Part shown: one piece after another, positions 10,673 to 19,797 of the stretch
How positions within the stretch are numbered: position 1 is the first letter of the stretch
Layout: each line of letters opens with the position of its first letter
Assembly: GCF_009870785.1 (NCBI RefSeq)
Contig: NZ_WTWX01000012.1
Coordinates: 1 to 64,000, forward strand
Origin: Paenibacillus sp. An7
Lineage (GTDB): Bacteria; Bacillota; Bacilli; Paenibacillales; Paenibacillaceae
Reading direction: 5' to 3'
DNA length: 64,000 bases
Position numbers and translations under genes: made by a program
Notes under the pieces: generated by a model
What the model saw: only the letters and a program-made list of their open reading frames with translations
What the model was told of the DNA's origin: nothing
The model's database searches: none

Positions 10673-12019
10673 TCAAGTTGGGTTTTTAACTTTTTCGATA
10701 ATACTGTTGATAACTTTAAAGAGCTCTTGGTCCGTTTTAATGAGCTGTGATATCTTCTCGTGAGCATGGATGACCGTGGTATGGTCTCTTCCCCCAAATG
10801 CCTCTCCGATCTTCGGTAAAGAATAATCTGTCAGTTCTCTTGAAAGGTACATGGCAATCTGCCTTGGAAAAGCAACGGCCTTTGTCCGTTTTCGGGCCTT
10901 AAAATCCTCCATCTTCAAGTTGTAGTATTCTCCAACTTTTTGCTGAATATCTTGAATCGTAATAATTTTAGGTCGACTTGACGGAATGATGTCCTTCAGA
11001 GCTTCTGCAGCTAAATGAGTTGTGACATCTTGGTTCGTCAGAGAAGAGTAGGCTACCACACGTATTAGTGCTCCTTCAAGTTCTCTGATGTTTGTATCGA
11101 TTTGATTCGCAATATACATCATGGCTTCGTTTGGAATATCCAAATTCTCTGCTCTCGCCTTTTTGCGTAAAATGGCGATTCTTGTCTCTAAATCCGGAGG
11201 CTGAATATCCGTAATAAGTCCCCATTCAAATCTTGAACGCAATCGTTCTTCGAGTGTTGGGATCTCTTTTGGAGGCCGGTCACTTGAAATAATGATTTGC
11301 TTACGTTCTTCATGAAGTGCATTGAACGTATGGAAAAACTCTTCTTGTGTTGATTCTTTCCCAGCTAAAAACTGAATATCATCGATCAGCAATATGTCTA
11401 CGTTACGGTATTTATTCCGAAAATTCTCACCACGGTTGTCCCGGATGGAATTAATGAATTCATTCGTGAATTTCTCCGAGGAGAGGTAAACAACCTTACT
11501 ACTGGGGTTGTGCTCCAAAATGTAGTGCCCAATGGCATGCATGAGGTGTGTCTTGCCGAGTCCAACTCCACCGTACAGGAAGAGAGGATTGTACGCTTTG
11601 GCCGGTGCTTCTGCTACGGCAAGGGAGGCTGCATGTGCAAACCTATTGCCAGGGCCGATGACAAACGTGTCAAAAGTGTACTTCGGATTAAGCATGTGAG
11701 ACACAGCTTCCTCTTGAGTTACTGGAGGAGGAGTGAATACTTGCTGCGGATCCGGCTCAGCCGTCTTGTCTTCTTCTATAACAAATTTCACGTCCACTTG
11801 CTTTCCGAGCAGTTCGTATACAGTCGAACCGACAAGTTTTGTATAGCGGCTTTCCAGCCATTCTACAGCAAAGGTAGTTGGCGCTGAGATCACAATAGTT
11901 TGATCAGTCAGTTTTGTCGCCTTCGTTGCCTTAAACCAAGTGTCGTAGCTAGGCTTGCTTAGCTTTGTTTGTATAATCGATAGTATTTGCTGCCATAATT
12001 CGGAAGTATGGCTGTCCAC
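10673..12019 (-). CDS. dnaA: Chromosomal replication initiator DnaA
   Basis: The 448-residue AAA+ initiator that binds DnaA boxes and melts oriC. Domain I (1-80) is followed by a short linker. The ATPase has Walker [10 protein letters not shown] at 150-158 and Walker B LLIDDIQF around 210-217, with sensor motifs further on. Domain IV has the DNA-binding signature [15 protein letters not shown] near 410. GTG start at 12019 with AAGGAG 9 nt upstream. It is flanked by DnaA-box clusters on both sides, as in Bacillus, so autoregulation is expected. Confidence 0.98.
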   Translation of the reverse strand: MDSHTSELWQQILSIIQTKLSKPSYDTWFKATKATKLTDQTIVISAPTTFAVEWLESRYTKLVGSTVYELLGKQVDVKFVIEEDKTAEPDPQQVFTPPPVTQEEAVSHMLNPKYTFDTFVIGPGNRFAHAASLAVAEAPAKAYNPLFLYGGVGLGKTHLMHAIGHYILEHNPSSKVVYLSSEKFTNEFINSIRDNRGENFRNKYRNVDILLIDDIQFLAGKESTQEEFFHTFNALHEERKQIIISSDRPPKEIPTLEERLRSRFEWGLITDIQPPDLETRIAILRKKARAENLDIPNEAMMYIANQIDTNIRELEGALIRVVAYSSLTNQDVTTHLAAEALKDIIPSSRPKIITIQDIQQKVGEYYNLKMEDFKARKRTKAVAFPRQIAMYLSRELTDYSLPKIGEAFGGRDHTTVIHAHEKISQLIKTDQELFKVINSIIEKVKNPT

Positions 12020-12099
12020 AGACTGTCACTCCTTTTAATCTTCCAAATGTGGCCCAGTGCCATGAGTGGAATGTCGAAAAAAAATTTATATTGTAGAAT

Positions 12100-12465
12100 T
12101 TATCCCCAATGTCCATAGGACGCTAAACAAAAAAAGAAGGAACAACGGAAAATTGTTCACAACTTTATCCACAGGGTGTTGATAATATTATGGATTGAAA
12201 CATCTATTCACATCCAAAAGCAATATAATCATAGCAAAAGAAGTCTTATATTTCAACGTATCTCAGGATTTTATCCACAAATTCAATAACTTGTGTATAA
12301 TTTTTAATCACAACACTACATATTGTTTATAAATTGTTTAGTTTTCGACAAGATCATTAAAAATCTGAAATCATTTATTCACAGGTTGTGCTTATAAATT
12401 ATCAGTTGATGTTGGATAAGAGGGAAGATTAAGAGTCACTTGAGGCTTCTTTTCTCTGTGGATAA
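12100..12465. other. oriC: DnaA-box cluster upstream of dnaA
   Basis: Three perfect 9-mers are seen: TTATCCACA at 12165-12173 and 12271-12279, and its complement at 12457-12465. One-mismatch forms are TTATCCCCA at 12100-12108, TTATTCACA at 12375-12383 and the complement of TTATACACA at 12292-12300. Weaker versions lie at 12153-12161 and 12204-12212. The DNA is very AT-rich. Together with the dnaA-dnaN core this forms a bipartite origin of the Bacillus kind. The dnaA promoter must lie in 12020-12160 but I cannot place it. Confidence 0.85.
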
Positions 12466-12558
12466 CTGAAAAACGTAATAAAAGTAATTGTAAATGGGGG
12501 GATTTGACCCTAATCAGAAACACTACATGTGGAGAAGTTTTATTTAAGAACAAACAAA

Positions 12559-12587
12559 AAAGAGCCGATCAAAATGACCGGCTCTTT
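12559..12587 (-). terminator. gntK terminator
   Basis: AAAGAGCCG at 12559-12567 pairs with CGGCTCTTT at 12579-12587, and a T run follows on the minus strand. It isolates the gnt transcript from oriC. Confidence 0.85.
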
Positions 12588-12612
12588 GATTTTGATATAA
12601 ATAAAGGTGAAC

Positions 12613-14160
12613 TTAGTTGGTAGCAGAGATATATTTACGCTGAAACTTGGCCAGGTCCTCATACTCTTCTGTAAGCTTACGAGAAATACGGATAAAAATC
12701 GGAAGCAGCTCTTGATAGATATCGACCTGATCTTGATTAGGAGAGTGTGCATGTGTTGTTCCAACCATGCTTGTAACGACTTCTAGGGAATCGGCATGAC
12801 CTGTTGCGTATAGTCCAAGGACTACCGCTCCCAGACAAGAGCTTTCAAAGCTCTCTGGCACAACAACTTCCTGATCGAAAATATCAGCCATCATCTGCCG
12901 CCATAGCGGAGAACGAGCAAATCCGCCAGTGGCTAAAATTCGGCTTGGCTGCCCCATTTGTTCTTTCATGGCAAGCAGAACGGTATAAAGATTAAAAATA
13001 ACACCTTCTAATACAGCGCGGATCATGTGTTCCTTCTTATGCTGCAACGTAAGACCGAAGAATGATCCTTTTGCATTTGGATTCCACAGTGGAGCTCTTT
13101 CACCTGATAAGTAGGGGTGAAATAGGAGTCCGTCTGCACCAGGAGCTACTCGCTCAGCAATACGAGTGAGTACATCATAGGAGCTGATTCCAAGTCTTTT
13201 TGCCGTCTCTACTTCTGATGCGGCCATTTCATCACGTACCCAACGGAAGATCATGCCCCCGTTATTCACAGGTCCTCCGACCACCCAGTGATTCTCAGTT
13301 AAGGCATAACAGAAAGTACGGCCCTTTACATCCGTGACCGGCTTATCTACAACGGTGCGAATTGCACCGCTTGTACCAATCGTAGCAGCGACCTCTCCTG
13401 GGTGGATGGCTCCTACACCAAGATTGGAGAGTACTCCATCACTTGCTCCTACAACAAATGGAGTAGAAGGGCTTAGTCCCATTTCTTTTGCATAATAAGG
13501 ATCAAGACCTGTCAGCACATATGTAGTAGGAACCAGCTGAGATAAATGTTCAGGGGTGATACCGGCTATTTCAAGTGCTTCTTGGTCCCAATCCAGCTGC
13601 TGCAAATTAAACATTCCGGTAGCGGAAGCAATAGAATGGTCTACCACATATTGATTGAACAGTCTTAAGGTAACGTATTCTCGAATAGATATGAACTTGG
13701 CTGCTTGATCAAAAATACTTTTTTGGTCATTTCTTAGCCAGATCAGCTTAGATAAAGGGGACATAGGATGAATCGGTGTTCCTGTTCTACGATATATTTC
13801 ATGCCCATTCAGCTCTTCTTTTAATTTCCGTGCCCATACATTGCTTCGATTATCGGCCCAAGTAATACATGGTGTGAGGGGAAGTCCACTTGCATCCATA
13901 GCGATTAGGCTGTGCATAGCAGAGCTAAAAGAGGCGAATAAAACCTGCTCTGGTAAGATTCCGCTTTCTGACATTACTGCTTTGACCGTATGGATTACAG
14001 CAGCCATGATTTCATCTGGATTCTGTACAGCTGAGTCTGGAACAGGCGTGAGAAGAGGGTACTCCTCACTTGCCTTTGCTATCACCATTCCATTTTTCTC
14101 AAAAAGCACTGCTTTTGTACTTGTCGTTCCAATATCAATGCCGATCATATATGAGTTCAT
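12613..14160 (-). CDS. gntK: Gluconokinase (FGGY family)
   Basis: A 515-residue FGGY sugar kinase, most likely phosphorylating gluconate to 6-phosphogluconate. The N-terminal phosphate motif is GIDIGTTSTKAV at 7-18. The central GASDGVLSNLGVG and IGTSGAIRT and the C-terminal GGFARSPLWRQMMADI are FGGY hallmarks. The ATG at 14160 is chosen over a TTG 33 nt upstream because it has AAGG about 9 nt before it and begins directly at the kinase fold. It is 58 bp downstream of gntP, in one operon. The substrate rests on the adjacent gluconate permease and GntR operator. Confidence 0.92.
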   Translation of the reverse strand: MNSYMIGIDIGTTSTKAVLFEKNGMVIAKASEEYPLLTPVPDSAVQNPDEIMAAVIHTVKAVMSESGILPEQVLFASFSSAMHSLIAMDASGLPLTPCITWADNRSNVWARKLKEELNGHEIYRRTGTPIHPMSPLSKLIWLRNDQKSIFDQAAKFISIREYVTLRLFNQYVVDHSIASATGMFNLQQLDWDQEALEIAGITPEHLSQLVPTTYVLTGLDPYYAKEMGLSPSTPFVVGASDGVLSNLGVGAIHPGEVAATIGTSGAIRTVVDKPVTDVKGRTFCYALTENHWVVGGPVNNGGMIFRWVRDEMAASEVETAKRLGISSYDVLTRIAERVAPGADGLLFHPYLSGERAPLWNPNAKGSFFGLTLQHKKEHMIRAVLEGVIFNLYTVLLAMKEQMGQPSRILATGGFARSPLWRQMMADIFDQEVVVPESFESSCLGAVVLGLYATGHADSLEVVTSMVGTTHAHSPNQDQVDIYQELLPIFIRISRKLTEEYEDLAKFQRKYISATN

Positions 14161-14218
14161 ATTTAGAGCCTTCTTTCTATAAGCTATTACCAACCAATAA
14201 TAGAGGTAAGAGTGGCAG

Positions 14219-15580
14219 TTAAATAACGAGATTTAGCAATAAAATCAGGACAAGTGCAACGACAGAAAGTAAACTTTCCATGACAGACCATGTTTTAAGG
14301 GTTTGAGGTACCGTCATATTGAAGAATTCTTTAATCATCCAGAAACCTGCGTCATTCACATGGGATAGGAAAACAGATCCTGCTCCCGTTGCAAGAACCA
14401 CAAGTTCTACACTAGCCTCTGGGGAAAGTGCGAGAACAGGAGCAACAATACCAGCAGCAGTTGTCATCGCGACAGTAGCTGATCCTGTTGCTACACGAAT
14501 TAGAGCGGCAACAAGCCAAGCAAATAATATGATATTGATATTCATACTCGTAGCGAGTTCTGCAATAGCTGCACCGACACCACTATTAATAAGTACTTGT
14601 TTAAAAGCACCACCTGCACCGATAATCAGAATTATGCTTGCTGTCGGTGCAAGACATTCACTTGTAAACTTAGAAATTTCATTTTTGTTGAATCCCCGGG
14701 CAAAACCAAGAGAAAAGAGAGCAAAGACCACTGAAATAAGAAGGGCAATAACCTCATTACCAATAAACTCAAGAAAATGAGAGAAACCATGAACACCTTC
14801 CGGATCAACAATCAGTGCGATCGATCCAGCCAGCATCAGGATAACAGGCAGTAAAATTGTGAACAATGTAATACCGAAACCGGGAAGTTCACGTTCACTT
14901 TTTAATGAAAATTGTTCTGCAAGTTCGGTTGGCGGAGCTACATGGACTCTCTTGCTAATAAAGTTAGCGAATACAGGACCAGCAATAGCTGCAGTCGGCA
15001 GTCCCACTATAAGAGAATACATAATGGTTTGACCTAAGTTAGCACCAAATGCCTCAATAGCAATCATAGGCGCAGGGTGAGGAGGTACAAGTCCATGTAC
15101 AGTAGAAAGACCCGCCAAAATGGGGATCCCGATCTTCAGAATGGATAAACCTGTTTTTCTTGCTACTGTGAATACAATCGGAATAAGAAGAATCAGACCC
15201 ACTTCAAAAAATACAGGAATACCCACAATAAAACCAACAATCATCATGGCCCAGTGGACCCGTTTTAATCCAAAACGATCAACAAGAGTAGTGGCGATTC
15301 GTTCTGCCCCGCCGGACTCTGCCATCATTTTGCCTAGCATTGTACCCAGCCCGATCACAATGGCAATCGTACCGAGGGTTCCACCAACTCCGCTTGTAAT
15401 CGATGTTACAACATCTTGTGTATTCATGCCGGTGAGAAGGCCCAAAATCAATGCAGCAATCAAAAGTGATACAAACGGATTCCATTTGTACTTGGAAATA
15501 AGTATAACTAAAAATACGATAGTGAGAAGAGTCCATACCAGCATTGTTGCTGTATGACTAAGGCCAAAGATACTTTCCAT
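14219..15580 (-). CDS. gntP: Gluconate:H+ symporter GntP
   Basis: A 453-residue permease of the GntP family with about 12 hydrophobic segments. Conserved blocks include VHGLVPPHPAPMIAIEAFGA and the late SHVNDAGFWMIKEFFNMT, both strong family signatures. ATG preceded by AAAGGAGAAC. It is transcribed toward gntK, with a GntR-like half-conserved operator about 110 bp upstream, so induction by gluconate is expected. Confidence 0.95.
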   Translation of the reverse strand: MESIFGLSHTATMLVWTLLTIVFLVILISKYKWNPFVSLLIAALILGLLTGMNTQDVVTSITSGVGGTLGTIAIVIGLGTMLGKMMAESGGAERIATTLVDRFGLKRVHWAMMIVGFIVGIPVFFEVGLILLIPIVFTVARKTGLSILKIGIPILAGLSTVHGLVPPHPAPMIAIEAFGANLGQTIMYSLIVGLPTAAIAGPVFANFISKRVHVAPPTELAEQFSLKSERELPGFGITLFTILLPVILMLAGSIALIVDPEGVHGFSHFLEFIGNEVIALLISVVFALFSLGFARGFNKNEISKFTSECLAPTASIILIIGAGGAFKQVLINSGVGAAIAELATSMNINIILFAWLVAALIRVATGSATVAMTTAAGIVAPVLALSPEASVELVVLATGAGSVFLSHVNDAGFWMIKEFFNMTVPQTLKTWSVMESLLSVVALVLILLLNLVI

Positions 15581-15687
15581 GATGAATGTTCTCCTTTTTG
15601 ATGGGAATTATAGTAGAGGAGGGATCCTCTATTTAGAAATAAGTGCGCTTACAAAAATCTCTGTCATTCGGCATATCGCCAATTTGT

Positions 15688-15705
15688 ATACTTGTCGACA
15701 ACTTT
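15688..15705. promoter_or_regulatory. Degenerate GntR-type operator ahead of gntP
   Basis: Positions 15688-15705 contain the palindrome TTGTCGACAA (15692-15701) in the frame ATACTTGTCGACAAC. This resembles the B. subtilis GntR operator ATACTTGTATACAAGTAT in its left half and spacing. It lies upstream of gntP and downstream of gntR. Confidence 0.5.
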
Positions 15706-15762
15706 TAGTAGAGAGAAAGCACATATTTTGCACCAATCTCCTTGAATATAAGCAGTATGGGT

Positions 15763-15871
15763 AATTCATTTCATAACTCATAAAAACGATAAATTGAGCT
15801 TTATAATTGAGAACGACTTTTACCAATAGATCGTCTTGCTGAAGTAACTAAAGATATTATGAAACTGATTG
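15763..15871. repeat. Palindromic repeat, copy A
   Basis: A roughly 109-bp element with inverted ends (AATTCATTTCATAA at the left, TTATGAAACTGATT at the right). Its reverse complement aligns over its length with copy C at 33155-33272. It sits between gntR and the gntP operator. Too small to code for protein, it resembles a MITE-like or intergenic palindromic repeat. Confidence 0.7.
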
Positions 15872-15886
15872 CTACTAAAAACATCT

Positions 15887-16558
15887 CTAAAAAGTTTTAT
15901 GCAGTGTTTGTCGTGAATCTGTAAAGTAAATCCTGACTTCGTTTGCTACAATCTCAGGGTCTTTGGAAGCAAGCCCTTTCATTAATTGATGGTGTTTTTG
16001 AATGACAGCTTTGATCCGTTCTTCGCCATGGGAGAAAATCTCTTCGGTTGTAAGTAAAAGCAACGTCATAATAATCTGCCGAATACTTTTCCAAAGATGG
16101 AGAATTCGCGTATGATTTGCTTCAATAATAATCGTCTCATGGAACTGGAAATCAAGATAAGCAAATTCAATAAAATCGGAATGTCTCATGGCAAGTTCCA
16201 TTTTATCGATGATTTGTTGTAGTTTTGTTAACAGATCACAAGGCAATTGCTTCGCTAAATTCGCTTGAACAAAACTTTCAATTAGGTACCTTACATCATA
16301 TAGCTCGTCCTTATCTCTTGAGCTTAGTCCAAGAACTACGGCACCCATCCGCTCTAATCTAATCAATCCCTCGTTTGAAAGCGTTTTAAACGCTTCTCTT
16401 ACAGGGGAACGACTGCTTTTAAACTGAGCCGCAATTTTATTCTCGGACAATAATTCTCCCCTTGCGATCGTGCCATCAATAATTTGCAAACGTAAATCGC
16501 TTACAATTAATTCTCCTAAAGAATTGCCTTGTAGCCAAGCAGAAGGATAACGCATCAT
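15887..16558 (-). CDS. gntR: GntR-family (FCD) transcriptional repressor of the gnt genes
   Basis: A 223-residue regulator. The winged helix-turn-helix is at about 15-75 (SENKIAAQFKSSRSPVREAF, then GLIRLERMGAVVLGL). A C-terminal FCD effector-binding domain has likely metal or ligand residues, such as LDFQFHETI and the final KHHQLMKGL. GntR represses the gnt operon and is released by gluconate in B. subtilis. ATG preceded by TAGGAGAG. Neighbouring gntP and gntK and an almost canonical operator upstream support the specific assignment. Confidence 0.88.
   Translation of the reverse strand: MMRYPSAWLQGNSLGELIVSDLRLQIIDGTIARGELLSENKIAAQFKSSRSPVREAFKTLSNEGLIRLERMGAVVLGLSSRDKDELYDVRYLIESFVQANLAKQLPCDLLTKLQQIIDKMELAMRHSDFIEFAYLDFQFHETIIIEANHTRILHLWKSIRQIIMTLLLLTTEEIFSHGEERIKAVIQKHHQLMKGLASKDPEIVANEVRIYFTDSRQTLHKTF
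16375..16395. promoter_or_regulatory. Candidate cre (CcpA) site inside gntR
   Basis: TTGAAAGCGTTTTAA at 16375-16389 matches the cre consensus WTGNAANCGNWWNCA at 14 of 15 positions. It overlaps a perfect palindrome, AAGCGTTT-T-AAACGCTT (16379-16395). The B. subtilis gnt operon is also controlled by a cre within gntR, which supports the reading. Confidence 0.45.
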
Positions 16559-16652
16559 ATAACTCTCCTATTCATTACACTAGACTTCTTTTATCTTCAT
16601 GATAACGAACATTAGTGTTAGTCGGCAATAAATGAGAAAACTTCATCCATGT

Positions 16653-16670
16653 ATACTTGTATACAAGTTA
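16653..16670. promoter_or_regulatory. GntR operator upstream of gntR
   Basis: ATACTTGTATACAAGTTA matches 16 of 18 bases of the B. subtilis gnt operator, including the perfect 14-bp palindrome ACTTGTATACAAGT at 16655-16668. It lies about 95 bp upstream of the gntR start, where it could repress gntR and the downstream genes. Confidence 0.8.
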
Positions 16671-16903
16671 TTGATACCACTATCCTACCTCAACAGTGAA
16701 TAATTTGTAAACGGTTAATTAGAGGGATGGATTTATATAGAAGGCATATATTTTATACATATAAACATAAGGAGTGAATTGAATCACTTTAATACAGAAA
16801 TACTCCATATGGAGATTTGCCCGGCGAGATTACGGGGTGTTCAAATTAAGCTATATCGCAGACATATAGTAGAAGAAAAATTATTAAAATAAACTCAGTC
16901 CAT

Positions 16904-16961
16904 CTATCCACATGTGTATAACTTACAAGAAGATACAATAACTGATAAAAAATGTGGACAA
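16904..16961. other. DnaA-box-like motifs on the rpmH side
   Basis: CTATCCACA (16904-16912), the complement of TTATACACA (16913-16921) and the complement of TTGTCCACA (16953-16961) are each one mismatch from the DnaA box. They lie upstream of rpmH, 4.4 kb from the main cluster, with the gnt genes between. The rest of 16559-17000 is AT-rich spacer with no gene visible. Confidence 0.5.
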
Positions 16962-17002
16962 GAGGATCTAAAGATATGGAATTGGGATATAATGTAGTTC
17001 AG

Positions 17003-17038
17003 TTGACTTTTTGACTTGTACGTGGTTAAATATATAAA
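17003..17038 (+). promoter_or_regulatory. rpmH promoter
   Basis: Two overlapping candidates are seen: TTGACT (17003) with TTAAAT after 17 bp, and TTGACT (17011) with TATAAA after 16 bp. They would give a leader of about 125 nt before rpmH. Confidence 0.55.
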
Positions 17039-17168
17039 GGCATTTTCTGTGTTGATGAAAATGATTAAATTAAGATATCGTTATAGATTGCGCTATGCAA
17101 ATAAACAGTTTATATGTACTACTAGGTAGTTCAATCTGTACAGGATTCCTTTTAAGGGGGTGCAATAC

Positions 17169-17303
17169 ATGAGACCAACATTTAGACCGAATGTTAGCAA
17201 ACGTAAGAAGAACCATGGTTTCCGGAAAAGAATGAGCACGAAAAACGGCCGTAAAGTTCTGGCAGCCCGCCGTCTTAAAGGCAGAAAAGTACTCAGTGCG
17301 TAA
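17169..17303 (+). CDS. rpmH: 50S ribosomal protein L34
   Basis: A 44-residue, very basic protein starting [20 protein letters not shown] and ending GRKVLSA, the standard L34 sequence. ATG preceded by AAGGGGGTG. It is followed by a strong terminator and then rnpA, the universal rpmH-rnpA pair. Too short for common length cutoffs, so easily missed. Confidence 0.98.
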   Translation: MRPTFRPNVSKRKKNHGFRKRMSTKNGRKVLAARRLKGRKVLSA

Positions 17304-17313
17304 TGCGTGCATG

Positions 17314-17338
17314 AAGACCACTACGGTGGTCTTTTTTT
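17314..17338 (+). terminator. rpmH terminator / attenuator
   Basis: AAGACCAC (17314-17321), loop TACG, GTGGTCTT (17326-17333), then a T run. It lies between rpmH and rnpA, so it probably lowers rnpA expression relative to rpmH. Confidence 0.85.
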
Positions 17339-17465
17339 CTTAAACAAGAAATTCTATTTTAAATAGGGGAGCGTTTATAGCTTCCTACGATCGTCCATAC
17401 TTATTTTTAGGGTGAAACAATGCGTTCATTATATAGAGACGCGTCTTAGCAAGGAGAAGAGATTA

Positions 17466-17822
17466 TTGCATAAAAGATTACGTTTACGAAACCGTGCCGA
17501 CTTTAGTCGCGTATACCGTTATGGTAAGTCTCAAGCAAACTATCAGTTTGTGGTATATGGATTGCGTCGCAAGGATGTCGAGCAGTTTCGTGTCGGCGTA
17601 TCTTGCAGCAAAAAAATAGGAAATGCGGTTGTCCGCAATCGCATGCGAAGAATGATTAAAGAAATTATTCGACATCATGAAGCCGAAATTGTTGAGAATA
17701 TGGATCTCATATTTATCGTAAGAAAGGGAGCAGTTTCGATGAGCTACAAAGAGATGGAGAAAAGTCTACTTCATGTCTTGCGTAAAGCTTCGCTGCTCAA
17801 GGCAGAAAGGCGCTCGAAATAG
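17466..17822 (+). CDS. rnpA: Ribonuclease P protein component
   Basis: A 118-residue basic protein that assists RNase P RNA in 5' processing of tRNA. The RNR signature is seen in SKKIGNAVVRNRMRRMIKE. A GTG 54 nt upstream also opens the frame but has no ribosome site. The TTG at 17466 has AAGGAG 9 nt upstream and gives the expected N-terminus (HKRLRLRNRADFSRVYRYG). Confidence 0.95.
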   Translation: MHKRLRLRNRADFSRVYRYGKSQANYQFVVYGLRRKDVEQFRVGVSCSKKIGNAVVRNRMRRMIKEIIRHHEAEIVENMDLIFIVRKGAVSMSYKEMEKSLLHVLRKASLLKAERRSK

Positions 17823-17891
17823 CGTTTCTTTGTTCTTCTACTTATGGTATTATTTACGGTGGAATGGATAGGTTAAGAGAGGGGTTATCAA

Positions 17892-18779
17892 GTGTCACGA
17901 CTCAAGTCAATGAAGGGGAAAAAGTGGATTCTCCTGATCGCTGTAATTGCTTTAGTTGCTGTACTATCGGGTTGTACATCTGCTAATACAACTCATGTTA
18001 CCACAGAAGACCTCAAAAACAGTGGATCCTTTTGGAAAAGTAACGTTGTTTATTGGTTCTCATTATCTTTAGACACATTAGCTAAGCTGTTTGGTGGAGA
18101 ATATGGATTGGCAATTCTCGTACTGGTAATTATCGTTCGTACGTTAATCCTTCCACTTACTATTAAACAAGTTAAAAGTTCAAGAAACATGCAAAAGATT
18201 CAACCGCTTATCAAGGAAATCCAAACGAAATATAAGGATACCCCTGAAAAAATTCAAGCGGAAACGATGAAGCTATTCCAAGAGCATAAAGTCAATCCAA
18301 TGGCGGGTTGTTTGCCTCTGATTATCCAGATGCCTATCTATATCGCTCTTTATAACTCGATTCTCTATAACTCAAATATTAATCAGCACACTTTCTTATG
18401 GATGGAACTTGGTTCCCCAGATAAATTGTTTATACTTCCTGTGCTCGTTGCTGGATCTATGTTCTTCCAAACATGGTACATGATGAAACAAAATCCATCA
18501 CAGCAGCAAGGACCTATGCAGTTTATGCTTTGGGTATATCCAATCCTGATGTTTATTATGTCCTACCAGTTTGCTTCGGCATTGCCGCTCTACTGGTTCT
18601 ACTCGAACATCTATACCATTATTCAAAACTTCTTCCTCTATCGCAATAACGACAAGCATGTAGCTGCTGCAAATGTTGAAGGAACAAAGGTTTCCTCTAA
18701 AAAGAGACAAGCTGGAATGGCAACTACGAACGGTGCAGGTTCTCAAGCGAAGAAGAAAAAGAAAAAGAAGAAAAAATAA
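17892..18779 (+). CDS. yidC: Membrane insertase YidC/SpoIIIJ (lipoprotein)
   Basis: A 295-residue Oxa1/YidC insertase. The signal peptide ends at the lipobox LSGC (about residue 28), so it is a lipoprotein. The five transmembrane segments of the YidC core follow, with the conserved amphipathic loop PLTIKQVKSSRNMQKIQP and NPMAGCLPLIIQMPIYIALY. The C-terminus is a run of nine lysines, expected to contact the ribosome. In B. subtilis SpoIIIJ is needed for sigma-G activity in the forespore. GTG start with GAGAGGGG upstream. Followed by jag. Confidence 0.95.
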   Translation: MSRLKSMKGKKWILLIAVIALVAVLSGCTSANTTHVTTEDLKNSGSFWKSNVVYWFSLSLDTLAKLFGGEYGLAILVLVIIVRTLILPLTIKQVKSSRNMQKIQPLIKEIQTKYKDTPEKIQAETMKLFQEHKVNPMAGCLPLIIQMPIYIALYNSILYNSNINQHTFLWMELGSPDKLFILPVLVAGSMFFQTWYMMKQNPSQQQGPMQFMLWVYPILMFIMSYQFASALPLYWFYSNIYTIIQNFFLYRNNDKHVAAANVEGTKVSSKKRQAGMATTNGAGSQAKKKKKKKKK

Positions 18780-18842
18780 TATAAATCATTGATTGTCCGG
18801 TTTATCAGATCAGGAAGTGGCAAAGGAGGCACGGCGATCCAT

Positions 18843-19571
18843 ATGACCACCGTCATTGTGACAGGTAAAACGATAGAAGATGCTGTAGATCAAGGACTGG
18901 CTAAGCTTGGTGTCAGTCGAGATCTGGTTACGTTAAACGTCTTAGAACAGCCATCCAGAGGTTTTTTAGGTCTCATTGGTGTTAAGCCAGCCAAAGTAGA
19001 ATTGACACTTAAGCCAAAACAGGCAGAAGAATCTTTTCAAAACGAGCCCGATTCTGCTCTGATCCGTACTTCTGAGCTTACATCTTCAAGATCAACGGAG
19101 CTAGATACTAATATATCTAATGATGTAGATCCATATGTTGAAGCGAGCAATTTTGTGAAAGAAGCAGCTGCGGGTATGGGTCTCGATGTTGAAATTGAGA
19201 TCAAAAAAAGCAGGGATGGTAAGATATTCAACATTACCGGAGAAGATCTTGGTCTTATTATTGGACGTAGAGGCCAGACTTTAGATGCTTTGCAATATTT
19301 AACGAATATTGTGGCAAACAAACACTCAAGCAGTTTCGTACGAATTATTCTTGATGCGGAGAATTTTCGATTAAGACGTCGTAAGACACTCGAAGAACTT
19401 GCAGATCGACTGGCTTCACAGGTGATTCGGACGGGAAAAGAAGTAGTCCTTGAACCCATGCCTTCCCAGGAGCGCAAGGTGATTCATGCTAAACTTCAGA
19501 ATCATCGTCAGGTGAATACAATCAGCAAGGGCGAAGAGCCTAACCGTAGAGTGGTTATTACACTTAAATAA
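18843..19571 (+). CDS. jag: RNA-binding protein Jag (KhpB)
   Basis: A 242-residue protein with a Jag_N domain (VIVTGKTIEDAVDQGLAKLG), a polar linker, a KH domain (EDLGLIIGRRGQTLDALQYL) and a C-terminal R3H domain (LRRRKTLEELADRLA to ERKVIHAKLQNH). It is the usual partner downstream of yidC. The ATG at 18843 is chosen over an upstream frame opening at 18789 because the family N-terminus begins here and AAGGAGG lies 13 nt upstream, a slightly long spacing. Confidence 0.92.
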   Translation: MTTVIVTGKTIEDAVDQGLAKLGVSRDLVTLNVLEQPSRGFLGLIGVKPAKVELTLKPKQAEESFQNEPDSALIRTSELTSSRSTELDTNISNDVDPYVEASNFVKEAAAGMGLDVEIEIKKSRDGKIFNITGEDLGLIIGRRGQTLDALQYLTNIVANKHSSSFVRIILDAENFRLRRRKTLEELADRLASQVIRTGKEVVLEPMPSQERKVIHAKLQNHRQVNTISKGEEPNRRVVITLK

Positions 19572-19596
19572 GCTTAATGTGATTTCATGCGATTAC

Positions 19597-19636
19597 GCAA
19601 TGGCTTCCTGCCCCGTGCAGAAGCCATTGCTTTTTT
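19597..19636 (+). terminator. jag terminator
   Basis: A perfect 10-bp stem, GCAATGGCTT with AAGCCATTGC, is followed by six T. It closes the rpmH-rnpA-yidC-jag group. Confidence 0.92.
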
Positions 19637-19651
19637 CGTAATCAGGGTACG

Positions 19652-19725
19652 CATATAGACAATAAAATCATTTTGATCTATATGTAGACCTGATTAAATC
19701 AACCAAGGTATTATGAAATTGATTC
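19652..19725. repeat. Palindromic repeat, copy B (partial)
   Basis: The reverse complement of this 74-bp segment aligns with the left two thirds of copy C, including GAATCAATTTCATAATACC and the ATAGATCAAAATG core. It ends at the inner palindrome, next to the jag terminator, so it is a truncated copy. Confidence 0.7.
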
Positions 19726-19797
19726 AGTTAATAATGAAAATAACAGTCTTATAACTTGAATATAGATCGTAACCATGGATACGGGAAGGTGAAATAG

